Of a DNA stretch of 18,709 nucleotides, positions 1 to 7,336 are shown piece after piece. The notes below the pieces were generated by a model. It made no database searches. It had not been told where the DNA came from and saw only the letters and a program-made list of their open reading frames with translations. Position 1 is the stretch's first letter. Each line of letters starts with the position of its first letter. Source of the DNA: JAHIYU01 sp964476155 (GTDB taxonomy: Bacteria; Krumholzibacteriota; Krumholzibacteriia; LZORAL124-64-63); contig CAYYYS010000050.1 of NCBI GenBank assembly GCA_964476155.1, forward strand, positions 1 to 18,709, written 5' to 3'. A program made the translations under genes and the position numbers.

Positions 1-1847
1 TCGTTGGTCGTGCCGTTCCACACGTGCGACAGCAGATCGTCATGGAACAGGGCGTTCGACCCGAACTTCAGGCTGAGCGCCTCATAGCCCAGCATGTTCA
101 GGTACGCCGTGATCTGACTGCTGTGCTGCCCGGTCCAACAGTACACGACGACGGGCATGTCGGTGGGCAGGTAGGCCAGCATCTCATCGATACCCATGCT
201 GGCGTACGGCGTGAACTGGAAGGCACCGGGGATGTGGCCGGGAACGCCGGCGGAGCCGGTGCCCTCGTAATCCGCCTCCCCGAAGTAGTTCACGATGAAG
301 TAGTTCTCCAGGCCGTTGTCCACCAAGGTCTGGTAGGTGATGCCCTTGAAACCGCCTTCCAGCACGGCCGCGACACGGTCCACCACGACGGTGCTCGCGG
401 TGGTGCCGGTCAGGACCGGGAAGTCATACTCGGTCAAACCCGCGTTGTTGTTGGTGGTCTCGGGGTCGGCCAGGGCGTCGCCCGTGTTGTTGTCCCACGA
501 GGAGGCGAGGGACGTGTGCCAGGACGACATGCCGAACTTCAGGGACTGGACATCCGAGTAGCCCAGCAATTCCATGGCGATCTTGGCGTGTCCGGCCGAC
601 TGACCCGTGTAGCAGGCGACCACGTAGGGATTGCCGGTCGGGATCGTCGTTGCCAAGTCGTCCACCAGGGTGGACAGCGTGGACCAGTAGGCGCCTTCGA
701 TATGACCGTCGTCATAAATGGCCTCGCTACGGAGATCGATAACGGTGTAGTTGGTGACACCGTTGCTGAAGAGAACGTCGGCCGCGATCACGCCCGGGCA
801 TTCGGTGCTGACGTTCACATAGGCCTCACCGGCTACGGTCATGGCGGCGAAGGCCTCGCTGGGCGGATAACCGACTTCCAGCGGGAACTCGTTCGTCGTA
901 CCGTCCCAGACGTGGCTCAACAGATCACCGTGGAACAGGGCGTTCGAACCGAACTTCAGGCTGTAGGCCTCGTAGCCCAGCATGTTCAGGTATGCGGTGA
1001 GCTGGCTGCTGTGCTGACCGGTCCAGCAGTACGTCACGACGGGCATGTCGGTCGGCAGGTTGTTCAGCATCTCCTCGATACCGAGGCTGGCGTAGGGCGT
1101 GTACTGATAGGCGCCGGGGATATGGCCGGGAACGCCGGCGGAGCCGGTGCCCTCGTAATCCGCCTCGCCAAAGTAGTTCACGATGAAGTAGTTCTCCAGG
1201 CCGTTGTCCACCAAGGTCTGGTAGGTGATGCCCTTGAAACCGCCTTCCAGCACGGCCGCGACACGGTCCACCACGACGGTGCTCGCGGTGGTGCCGGTCA
1301 GGACCGGGAAGTCATACTCGGTCAAACCCGCGTTGTTGTTGGTGGTCTCGGGGTCGGCCAGGGCGTCGCCCGTGTTGTTGTCCCACGAGGAGGCGAGGGA
1401 CGTGTGCCAGGACGACATACCGAACTTCAGGGACTGGACGTTCTCATAGCCCACCAATTCCAGGGCGATCTTGGCGTGTCCGGCCGACTGACCCGTGTAG
1501 CAGACCACGATGATGGCCGTGTCCACGGGCAAGGCCTTGGACGCCACGTCGGACAACAAGGTGCCGAGCGAGCTGTTGATCGCGCCGGGGATGTGACCTG
1601 CCAGATAATCGGCCTCGCTACGGAAGTCGAAGATCGTGTAGTTCTCGACGCCGTTGCCGAAGAGCACGTCGGCGCCGATGACGCCGGGGCAGTCGGTATT
1701 GTCGTTGACGTACGCCTCGCCCGCTTCCGCCATGGCCTCGAACGCGGTCTGTCCGGGCGTTACCGGGTCTCCGTCATCGCTCGAACACCCCCACATGGTT
1801 GCCATGGCGATCAGGATCAACGTCATCCAAGTCCAACGCTTCAACAT
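1..1847 (-). CDS. Lipoprotein with four rhodanese-like domains (3' end outside window)
   Basis: This open frame of 615 codons has no stop before the window edge. The ATG at 1847 follows AGGAG at 1856-1860 with 8 nt spacing. The N-terminus is a short basic and hydrophobic signal ending in MWGC, so Cys21 is the likely lipidated residue. Four rhodanese-like domains follow. Their active-site loops are CYTGQSAGH at C116, CWTGQHSSQ at C274, CYTGQSAGH at C412 and CWTGQHSSQ at C570, and all four cysteines are kept. Domains 1-2 and 3-4 form a tandem duplication with a 296-residue period. Rhodaneses carry sulfur, and sometimes selenium, on the loop cysteine as a persulfide or perselenide. The gene is the last visible member of the cytochrome/porin operon, 99 nt after the 12-heme cytochrome. 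From memory, the Geobacter ext porin-cytochrome cluster also contains a rhodanese-like lipoprotein (ExtH). The family call is firm; substrate and role are unknown. Confidence 0.88.
   Translation of the reverse strand, partial: MLKRWTWMTLILIAMATMWGCSSDDGDPVTPGQTAFEAMAEAGEAYVNDNTDCPGVIGADVLFGNGVENYTIFDFRSEADYLAGHIPGAINSSLGTLLSDVASKALPVDTAIIVVCYTGQSAGHAKIALELVGYENVQSLKFGMSSWHTSLASSWDNNTGDALADPETTNNNAGLTEYDFPVLTGTTASTVVVDRVAAVLEGGFKGITYQTLVDNGLENYFIVNYFGEADYEGTGSAGVPGHIPGAYQYTPYASLGIEEMLNNLPTDMPVVTYCWTGQHSSQLTAYLNMLGYEAYSLKFGSNALFHGDLLSHVWDGTTNEFPLEVGYPPSEAFAAMTVAGEAYVNVSTECPGVIAADVLFSNGVTNYTVIDLRSEAIYDDGHIEGAYWSTLSTLVDDLATTIPTGNPYVVACYTGQSAGHAKIAMELLGYSDVQSLKFGMSSWHTSLASSWDNNTGDALADPETTNNNAGLTEYDFPVLTGTTASTVVVDRVAAVLEGGFKGITYQTLVDNGLENYFIVNYFGEADYEGTGSAGVPGHIPGAFQFTPYASMGIDEMLAYLPTDMPVVVYCWTGQHSSQITAYLNMLGYEALSLKFGSNALFHDDLLSHVWNGTTN
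283..530 (-). repeat. Near-identical internal repeat, copy 2 (domains 3-4)
   Basis: These 248 nt are identical, base for base, to 1171-1418. They lie 888 bp away, which is exactly 296 codons, inside the rhodanese gene. The flanks diverge quickly: mismatches fall at 279/1167, 282/1170 and 531/1419, and the sequence further out is only moderately similar. Confidence 0.9.
1171..1418 (-). repeat. Near-identical internal repeat, copy 1 (domains 1-2)
   Basis: This is the partner of 283-530. It covers the linker after the first rhodanese domain and the start of the second. The lack of even synonymous differences inside the block, against diverged flanks, suggests recent duplication or gene conversion. 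Confidence 0.9.
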
Positions 1848-1946
1848 TTTCTTTTCTCCTTCGTTGAGCAAACAAGCTCATGGTGGCGGGACCGGAAGAG
1901 TCCCATTATCGATGCAGCCGGCAACACCCGCCGACTGCCCTACACA

Positions 1947-3428
1947 TCATTCCTTGTCCGGAAAATCCTCCCGGATCACGATGCCGATGTTCGCGTCATA
2001 GTCCGGCAGTTGCACACCGCCGCCTTCCTCGTACAGGTCCGACTCGCGCAGGAACCAGCCGTCCGGTGAATCCTGCGTGGCGTGACAGGCGGAGAAGCAA
2101 TCCAGGCCTTCTTCGACGGTGGTCTGCGGAGTTCTCTCCAGTATGTTGTGGGGCGATGTGTATCGCCAAGTCGGTTCATCCAGATAGCCGGGCAGGTCCA
2201 GTCCCCAATCGGCGTACGTGCCGGGATCGATGGGGACGTGCCGAACCAGCACGAAATCGTACTCGTCGCGGTGCGGGCTGGGGTTTTGCGCGATCTTGAA
2301 CTGTACGCGGCTCGGATTGATTTCGAATTTGTCCGTCTTCCCATCCGCCACCAGGTTGTGGCAGTTGGTGCAGTTCTTGTAGGGCTGGGAATGACATACC
2401 TGGCATTGCAGGTTGGCCCCCGCTACATCGACATGCGCGTCGTGCCACTCATTGCTGATGCCGCTGTGGCAGTCTTCACAACGCGGCATCGACGCCACCT
2501 CATAGCGGTGTTCGTAGTGGTCGCCCTCATGCTGTCCGTCGCCGTGGATCTCATCCTTGCCGTGGCAGAGTTCGCATTTATGGCCACGGGAGCGGTGGAT
2601 ATCGGCCTGGTTGCCTTCGATCTCGCCCAGGTAGTCGATGCCGACACGCGATCCGTGACAGGCGGTGCACTGTTCCGTGATGTGCGGCGTCGGCGAGAAC
2701 GTGTGGGACAGGTAGCTGAAGGTCTTCGGAAAACCGCCGCCGACGCTGTTGGGACGGCTGATGTGGCATTGCCCGCAGGTGGTGTGGCAACCGTTGCACT
2801 TGCTGTCGAAGTAGTCCTCGAAGCCGGATCCCTCGAACGTGCACCGGCCGCGAACCTCGATCGCCTTCTTCTCGCCCCATAGGTTCGTGTGCAGGCTGTT
2901 GGCCGTGGCCGCGACTTCGTCGGGGTGGCAGGCATTGCAAGCGGAGACCGTGAATTCGGCATGGCAGGCGGTGCATCCCGACTCGCCGATGGCACTGGGA
3001 TCGACGACCATGTCGGCATGCGCTTCCGTCATGTCCGCGAAGGTGTTGTCCGATTGACCGCCGTGGCAATGCTGGCACGTTAAAACATGAGGAATCTCCA
3101 CACCTTCGTAATCAGGGCCGTGAACGCTCGCCAGGAAGGCCGTGCCGTTTGAACCCGTGATGATGACCTTTTCCCAAGCTTCCAGCTCGGGTACGTCACC
3201 GCCTCAGCCGTCCCCCTTGTTGGGCACGGCGACCTTGCTCTTCTCCACACTCCCCAGAGACTCCTGCAGCATCTCCTGACTGGAGTGGCAGCCCAGGCAG
3301 GTCAGATCGGTCTGTTCGCCGTTGCCGCCGCCCGGATCGACCGGGCCGTTGGAGGTGTCGTACTCGCACCCCCAAAGGCAGAACAATGCCAGCATCAACA
3401 AAGCACTGACGGTGATGATTCTATTCAT
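1947..3428 (-). CDS. 12-heme c-type cytochrome lipoprotein with in-frame TGA (candidate selenoprotein)
   Basis: The ATG at 3428 overlaps the end of the TetR gene by 8 nt and has GGGAG 6 nt upstream. The lipoprotein signal peptide ends in LWGC (Cys21). Residues 44-48 are the first heme site, CLGCH. Codon 75 is TGA (3204-3206). The same frame then runs 418 codons to a TGA at 1947-1949, with ten more CXXCH motifs and one CX3CH (CFSACH, residues 444-449), giving about 12 hemes in 493 residues. This resembles outer-surface OmcB-type lipoprotein cytochromes. The part after the TGA has no signal peptide of its own, so as a separate protein it could not be exported or receive heme. That argues for readthrough, for a recent mutation of TGG (Trp), or for a sequence error. 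The surrounding residues are NKGDG-TGA-GGDVPELEAWEKV. In the operon the gene sits where the terminal, surface-exposed electron carrier of a porin-cytochrome conduit would be expected. The cytochrome call is firm; translation as a single chain is inferred. Confidence 0.85.
3173..3191 (-). promoter_or_regulatory. Putative bacterial SECIS hairpin
   Basis: Read on the minus strand, CCCGAGCT (3191-3184) pairs with AGCTTGGG (3180-3173) to form an 8-bp stem with one G-U pair, and the loop is GGA. There are 20 nt between the TGA and the loop. The bacterial SECIS consensus as I know it asks for a small apical loop with a G in its first two positions, about 16-37 nt after the UGA, on a stem of at least four pairs; all are met. 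A stem of this size can also arise by chance in GC-rich coding DNA. Confidence 0.45.
3204..3206 (-). other. In-frame TGA, candidate selenocysteine codon
   Basis: TGA is codon 75 of the multiheme cytochrome frame. Coding character (export signal and heme 1 before it, 11 heme motifs after it) continues on both sides without a frame change. A SECIS-like hairpin begins 12 nt downstream. Selenocysteine insertion, a Trp-to-stop mutation and a sequencing error are the possible readings. Confidence 0.5.
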
Positions 3429-4071
3429 CGGGCACTCCCGCGTTGGGCCGAGTCCAAGCTTGTGTGGCTTCGTCCAAGAGGCCACGCGCGAAGATCGGCA
3501 CGTTGTTGCAAACGACGTCCTCGGCTACGAATTCGGTGCCGTCCAGGTTGCTCCAGACGCCGGCACTGAGGGCGCAATCCATGACCATGCCCACAAAACA
3601 GCGGCTGGAAATGAAGGGGTCGATGTCGCGAACCTCACCGGCGACCATCCGGCGGGTCAGCTCTTCGGTCAGGAATTCGATGTAGGGCAGGCGCACGTCC
3701 CTGAAGAGCACCGCGGCGCCTGGGCCGCTTTCCAGGACGTTGTAATGCATCAGGCGCATCAGTTCGGAATCGCGATCGGCCAAGGCGAGGATATGTGTTG
3801 CCACCATGGTCAGGATCTCCTCGATCCCGCCTCGGCCGGCCCGGGTCGCCAGGTCTTCACGGATATCGTGCTGGCGCGCCTTGTCCAGGATCACCTCGGT
3901 GTACAGGTCGGACTTGCTCTTGAAATGACGGTAGATGGCGGCTTCGGTGATGTCGCAGGAACCGACGATCAGACGGATGGAGGTGCCGTCATAGCCGTTA
4001 TCGGAAAACAGACGCGTGGCCGCAGCGAGGATCTGCCGGCGACGGTTCGGTAGGCGTTTGCTTTTCGTCAT
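3421..4071 (-). CDS. TetR/AcrR-family transcriptional regulator
   Basis: The protein has 216 residues, normal for the family. The N-terminal helix-turn-helix is clear at about residues 10-56, including the ILAAATRLFSDNGYDGTSI stretch and the recognition part ITEAAIYRHFKSKSDLY. The C-terminal ligand-binding half (about 65-200) is divergent, so no ligand can be named. The ATG at 4071 has GGAGGAG at 4078-4084 with 6 nt spacing. It lies 22 nt after the porin gene and overlaps the next cytochrome gene by 8 nt, so it is translated within the conduit operon. A regulator in this position commonly controls its own operon; the palindrome in the operon promoter is a candidate binding site. That link is an inference. 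Confidence 0.93.
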   Translation of the reverse strand: MTKSKRLPNRRRQILAAATRLFSDNGYDGTSIRLIVGSCDITEAAIYRHFKSKSDLYTEVILDKARQHDIREDLATRAGRGGIEEILTMVATHILALADRDSELMRLMHYNVLESGPGAAVLFRDVRLPYIEFLTEELTRRMVAGEVRDIDPFISSRCFVGMVMDCALSAGVWSNLDGTEFVAEDVVCNNVPIFARGLLDEATQAWTRPNAGVPDE

Positions 4072-4093
4072 ATCAGACTCCTCCGCTCAGAGT

Positions 4094-6022
4094 CTAGAAA
4101 CGGCCGCCGAGCGACAACGTGTAGAGGTCCAGGATGTAGTCGTCCCACCTGTTCTCGTCGAACTCGTTGCGCAGGAAGGACGCGGTCAGGGTCAAGGTCT
4201 CCGCGAAGCCCCAGCTCGCGCGGATCATGAGCCGATCCAGATTCGACTTGAGATCGTCGCCGTCGGTCGCGGCGCCGGCCTTGTCCTCGTAGCGAATCCC
4301 CTCGTAGTGGCCCACGACCGTCAGCTTGTCGGTGAGCTTCAGCACGGCGCCCGGCGCGAAGCGCAGGGTGGAACCGTCGTGGAGCAGGGGCGTCATGCCC
4401 GCAGCCGGGTCGGGGCCGTCGGTCAGGGCGAATTCTTCGTGGCCCAGGGACGCCGTGCCCAGGAGCGTGAATCGTTCGTGCAGCGACCAGTTGGCAACCG
4501 CGTAGCCGCGCTGGGCCTTCCAACTCGTCTCCGCACTCTCAAGATCGAGGCGGGTAAAGATCTGATCGACGGCCTGATACCCCAGGTCCACGCGCAGGTC
4601 ACGCCGGGGGCGCGTCTGCAGGGATACCTGCCAGCGGAGCTGCCGGCGCTCGCGATCGCCCATCCAGAAGAACCAGCGGTCGCCGGAGGCCGTATCCCAG
4701 GTGTCGAGCTGGGTGACTTCCGAGGTACGCCAGACGACGCGCGCCTTGAGACTCACCTTGCGGTTCAGGCGGTAGCGGCCGCGTAAACCGGCCCGCTGGT
4801 CGGTTCTCTCCTGGGCCGTGGTCTGGTAGTCGCCCGCCAGACCGCCGCCCGGCTGATCATCCATGGCCACGATGTCGTCCAGATCGGAGATCTTGTAGGC
4901 ATAGTGGAGACGCAAACGGGCCCGGCCCGCGGAGGAGGTAAGCACGGCCCGGTAGTCCTGGCTCCTGCGCTCGCGGTCGGCGGCCTGAAGGATCGTGCCG
5001 TTCAGATTGGTCTGGCCGTCCAGGTCCTGATTCCGCAGACCGGCCGACAGGCGCAGGGTCGATCTGTTGCCCAGCCGGGTGATGAGGCCGATCTGGCCCG
5101 TGCGTGTGGCGGCATCGCTGGTGGGCGCGAACTCCGTCGCCTGCCAGGTCTCGACCGGAGTGCTCTCGAGGCGGGTCGCGGCGGCGTTGCCCGTCAGACG
5201 CAGTTTCTCGTTGACGTCCAGGCTGGTGGCCAGCCGGGCGCTCCAGAGTTCCTGCTTGTCCTCATAGCGATGTCGCGTATCGAGGGTACGAGTGCCGTCG
5301 CTGCCACGGTGGCTCAGGCGCAGGTCGCCGGCAAAACCGCCATGGGCGTAGGCCCCTCCCAGCCAGAACTCGCTCGTCCAGGTCTCGAAACCACGGACCG
5401 CGGGTGGATTGTCACCGGCCACGAACATGCCTCGTGCAAGACTGCTCTTGTCACCCGAACGACGGGTGCGCTTGGCCCCGGCCCGCAGGTCGAAACCGTC
5501 CTGCACGTGATAGCGTACGGAGATTTCGCCGCGGTTCCAGTTGAATACAGGTGCGGGATCAAGCGCCGGCGGCGCCGGAGCGGCAGCGAAGCCCGACGCC
5601 CGCATCTCACTGGTGCCGTCATAGTAATGGTGAAAGCTACGATAGCTCACTTCGCAGCTGTAGATGCCCGTGTCTCCCAGCCTAATAAATAGACTGCCGG
5701 CTCCGCCCGGCTCGGCGCCGTTGTCGCCGGCGCCCCTGAGGCTGATCCAGCGGCCGTCGTCCTCGACCTTGCGCCAGGAGAAGAGCCCCGAGAAGCGAGA
5801 ATCGTCCACTCGGCGCCAGTCCTCGGCTGCCTTGGCGTCGTAGCCGTAGGCATCCATGACGTCGATCGACCTCGTCCAGTGGTTCTGCAACCCGATCAGG
5901 TCGCCCGGAGGAGCCCAGAACCGTCCGGCCTGAACCGGTAGTTCGTCGGCCATGGCCGCCGCGCCCGTCAGCAGGAGCGCCGCAACCAGGACCGCCTTGG
6001 TCTTCGTGCTTGTCATCTCCAT
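4094..6022 (-). CDS. Outer-membrane beta-barrel of a porin-cytochrome conduit (MtrB/ExtI-like role)
   Basis: The protein has 642 residues with a signal peptide at about residues 1-25 (cleavage likely after AAAMA). The rest is dominated by alternating polar and hydrophobic strands with short charged turns, and the chain ends LSLGGRF. The final Phe is the usual outer-membrane barrel signature. Its length is close to that of MtrB-type 26-strand barrels, but I see no N-terminal CXXC; the only mature cysteine is near residue 122. The ATG at 6022 is preceded by GGGAG with 5 nt spacing. It begins 12 nt after the decaheme cytochrome and precedes the regulator and 12-heme lipoprotein. In known conduits such a barrel sheathes a periplasmic multiheme cytochrome so that electrons cross the outer membrane. 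Barrel identity is strong; membership of a specific family rests mainly on the neighbours. Confidence 0.85.
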   Translation of the reverse strand: MEMTSTKTKAVLVAALLLTGAAAMADELPVQAGRFWAPPGDLIGLQNHWTRSIDVMDAYGYDAKAAEDWRRVDDSRFSGLFSWRKVEDDGRWISLRGAGDNGAEPGGAGSLFIRLGDTGIYSCEVSYRSFHHYYDGTSEMRASGFAAAPAPPALDPAPVFNWNRGEISVRYHVQDGFDLRAGAKRTRRSGDKSSLARGMFVAGDNPPAVRGFETWTSEFWLGGAYAHGGFAGDLRLSHRGSDGTRTLDTRHRYEDKQELWSARLATSLDVNEKLRLTGNAAATRLESTPVETWQATEFAPTSDAATRTGQIGLITRLGNRSTLRLSAGLRNQDLDGQTNLNGTILQAADRERRSQDYRAVLTSSAGRARLRLHYAYKISDLDDIVAMDDQPGGGLAGDYQTTAQERTDQRAGLRGRYRLNRKVSLKARVVWRTSEVTQLDTWDTASGDRWFFWMGDRERRQLRWQVSLQTRPRRDLRVDLGYQAVDQIFTRLDLESAETSWKAQRGYAVANWSLHERFTLLGTASLGHEEFALTDGPDPAAGMTPLLHDGSTLRFAPGAVLKLTDKLTVVGHYEGIRYEDKAGAATDGDDLKSNLDRLMIRASWGFAETLTLTASFLRNEFDENRWDDYILDLYTLSLGGRF

Positions 6023-6034
6023 GACCGCTCCCTT

Positions 6035-6952
6035 CTAGTCCCTGAACGCCGGTGAGACGTTCGAGCCGTGGATTTCCGTGTGACAGTCGTAACACCGCGC
6101 CTCGCCGCCCAGGAAGCCGCCGTGGGGGGCGTCCCCCAGCGACCAGGCGTCAATCGGGTCGAAGGTCGATTCGAAATGGCATTGCAGGCAGAGCGTGCTG
6201 CTGTCGGTGGACAGCAACTTGTCGTGCATGGACCCGTGCGGCCGGTGGCAGCCGACGCAATCCTCACCGGCCACGCCTTCGTGCTCGAAGACGAAGGGAC
6301 CGGCCATCTCGGTATGGCAACCCAGGCAGACCTCGTTCAGTCCGTTCCACCCCGCCGCCGCGAAGCCGGCGTGTGGATCGTGGCAATCGTCGCAGGCTAT
6401 TTCCCCTTCCAGCACACGATGCCGGAACGGTAGGCGGAAGTCGCTACTCTGCACCGCATGACATTGCAGACAGAACTCGGAGCGGTTGCGGTAGTGCGCA
6501 GCCGGTGTCGTGCTGCCACCGAAATGCACCTGGTCCGCGTGGCATTCGGAGCAGGCTATGCCGACGCCCGCGTGCGGCCCGTCGAGCCAGTCCAGACGAT
6601 GGCTCGTATGGCACTGGGTGCACATGTCGACGCGTCCGGCCTCACCCAGCGCGCCGAGAGCCTCGATGCCCAGGATGAAACCGTCACCCTCCTCGTCCAC
6701 GTGCAGGCTTCCAGGCCCGTGGCAGGCCTCGCAGGCGGAGACGCCACTGCCGGGAACCGCTAGCGTGCGTTCTACTGCGTGAGGCGAATGGGCGCAGAAA
6801 TCACCCTCTTCGTCGTGGCAATCGATACAGGTTTCCGATCCGGTATATGTGGCTCCTGAGGGCAGCTCAAACCGGTCGAGGTAGGTGCCGGCCAGAACCG
6901 GTGCCGCGACCAGAAGGAGCAGACCCGCCAGCTGCAGGACGAGACGCTGCAT
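6035..6952 (-). CDS. Periplasmic decaheme c-type cytochrome, DmsE/MtrA-like
   Basis: The product has 305 residues with a signal peptide (about 1-21, ending PVLA) and ten CXXCH heme motifs: CIDCH, CEACH, CTQCH, CSECH, CLQCH, CDDCH, CLGCH, CVGCH, CLQCH and CYDCH. Many extra histidines are available as distal ligands. Ten hemes in about 300 residues, with an early YTGSETCIDCH and a CHGPGSLH segment, match the MtrA/PioA/DmsE family, whose members sit inside the outer-membrane barrel and pass electrons from the periplasm outward. I chose the ATG at 6952 over an upstream in-frame GTG at 6967, because GGAGG lies 6 nt before the ATG and the GTG would place it inside the gene. It is the first gene of the conduit operon, directly behind the promoter at 6997-7025. 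Confidence 0.93.
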   Translation of the reverse strand: MQRLVLQLAGLLLLVAAPVLAGTYLDRFELPSGATYTGSETCIDCHDEEGDFCAHSPHAVERTLAVPGSGVSACEACHGPGSLHVDEEGDGFILGIEALGALGEAGRVDMCTQCHTSHRLDWLDGPHAGVGIACSECHADQVHFGGSTTPAAHYRNRSEFCLQCHAVQSSDFRLPFRHRVLEGEIACDDCHDPHAGFAAAGWNGLNEVCLGCHTEMAGPFVFEHEGVAGEDCVGCHRPHGSMHDKLLSTDSSTLCLQCHFESTFDPIDAWSLGDAPHGGFLGGEARCYDCHTEIHGSNVSPAFRD

Positions 6953-6996
6953 GGGAAACCTCCGCACGAAAAGTAAACGTTCGCTGATCTGAGAAA

Positions 6997-7025
6997 ACGA
7001 TATGACAAGCTTGTGACATGGGCAA
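6997..7025 (-). promoter_or_regulatory. Sigma70-like promoter of the conduit operon
   Basis: On the minus strand TTGCCC (7025-7020) and TATCGT (7002-6997) are separated by 17 bp. Each matches four of six consensus bases. Transcription would start near 6990, about 38 nt before the decaheme cytochrome start. Confidence 0.45.
7002..7019. promoter_or_regulatory. Candidate operator palindrome in the promoter spacer
   Basis: ATGACAAGCTTGTGACAT contains a perfect 10-bp palindrome, ACAAGCTTGT (7005-7014), and the outer ATG/CAT can pair if one base is bulged. It fills the spacer between the -35 and -10 elements, a typical place for a TetR-family repressor to bind. The regulator encoded in the same operon is the natural candidate. 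Confidence 0.4.
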
Positions 7026-7336
7026 GATTTTTTTATCAGCGAGCGAGTAACCTATTGCCTACCTTGCCAGTAGGAGATAGTACACCTATAGAGAACATGC
7101 TTAGCTGTCCCTTTCATTTATTCGTCCGTGTTGTCGGATAAGCAGTTAGCTCCCCCCTCTTCTTGATATTGATAAGGATTCTCAATACCGGGGTGTTGGT
7201 GAGATAATGGGAGCCAGTATCACCGTAACCATGAGCTGCAGGAGCGACGCGGTGATATTCCGCCCGATCGCCTAGGCCTTTAGATTGCAAGGCGGACGAG
7301 TTTTCAGAAGGGACAGGCAAATACAGATCCGATAAA
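7026..7336. other. Intergenic region, more AT-rich than its surroundings
   Basis: These 311 nt separate the end of the spermidine-synthase-like gene from the conduit promoter. They hold the Fur-box match and weak hairpins (GCCTT at 7276-7280 pairing with AAGGC at 7289-7293). A 68-codon minus-strand frame (7114-7320) crosses it but has no ribosome site or recognisable protein character. I see no strong terminator. A small RNA or an unannotated leader cannot be excluded. Confidence 0.4.
7165..7184. promoter_or_regulatory. Putative Fur box
   Basis: GATATTGATAAGGATTCTC (7165-7183) matches 15 of 19 positions of the classical Fur box GATAATGATAATCATTATC. The 7-1-7 form TGATAAG-G-ATTCTCA (7170-7184) matches 12 of 14. 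The site is about 213 nt upstream of the decaheme cytochrome start and about 140 nt from the predicted promoter, so what it controls is unclear. Confidence 0.45.

Noticed and set aside
1888..1904. Hairpin GGGAC/GTCCC between the cytochrome and rhodanese genes as a terminator
   Set aside because: The stem is only 5 bp and there is no T-run, so it is not enough to split the operon.
24..2069. 681-codon plus-strand open frame
   Set aside because: It is antisense to the rhodanese gene and part of the cytochrome gene. It merely mirrors the 296-codon repeat. The minus strand has the signal peptide, ribosome site and four catalytic loops.
1947..3101. Independent cytochrome gene starting at GTG 3101
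   Set aside because: It lacks a signal peptide and a ribosome site, and its frame is continuous with the upstream lipoprotein part apart from the single TGA. One gene is the better reading.
7114..7320. 68-codon minus-strand frame in the intergenic region
   Set aside because: It has no ribosome site, hydrophobic pattern or recognisable motif, and it crosses the Fur-box match. It is more likely non-coding.
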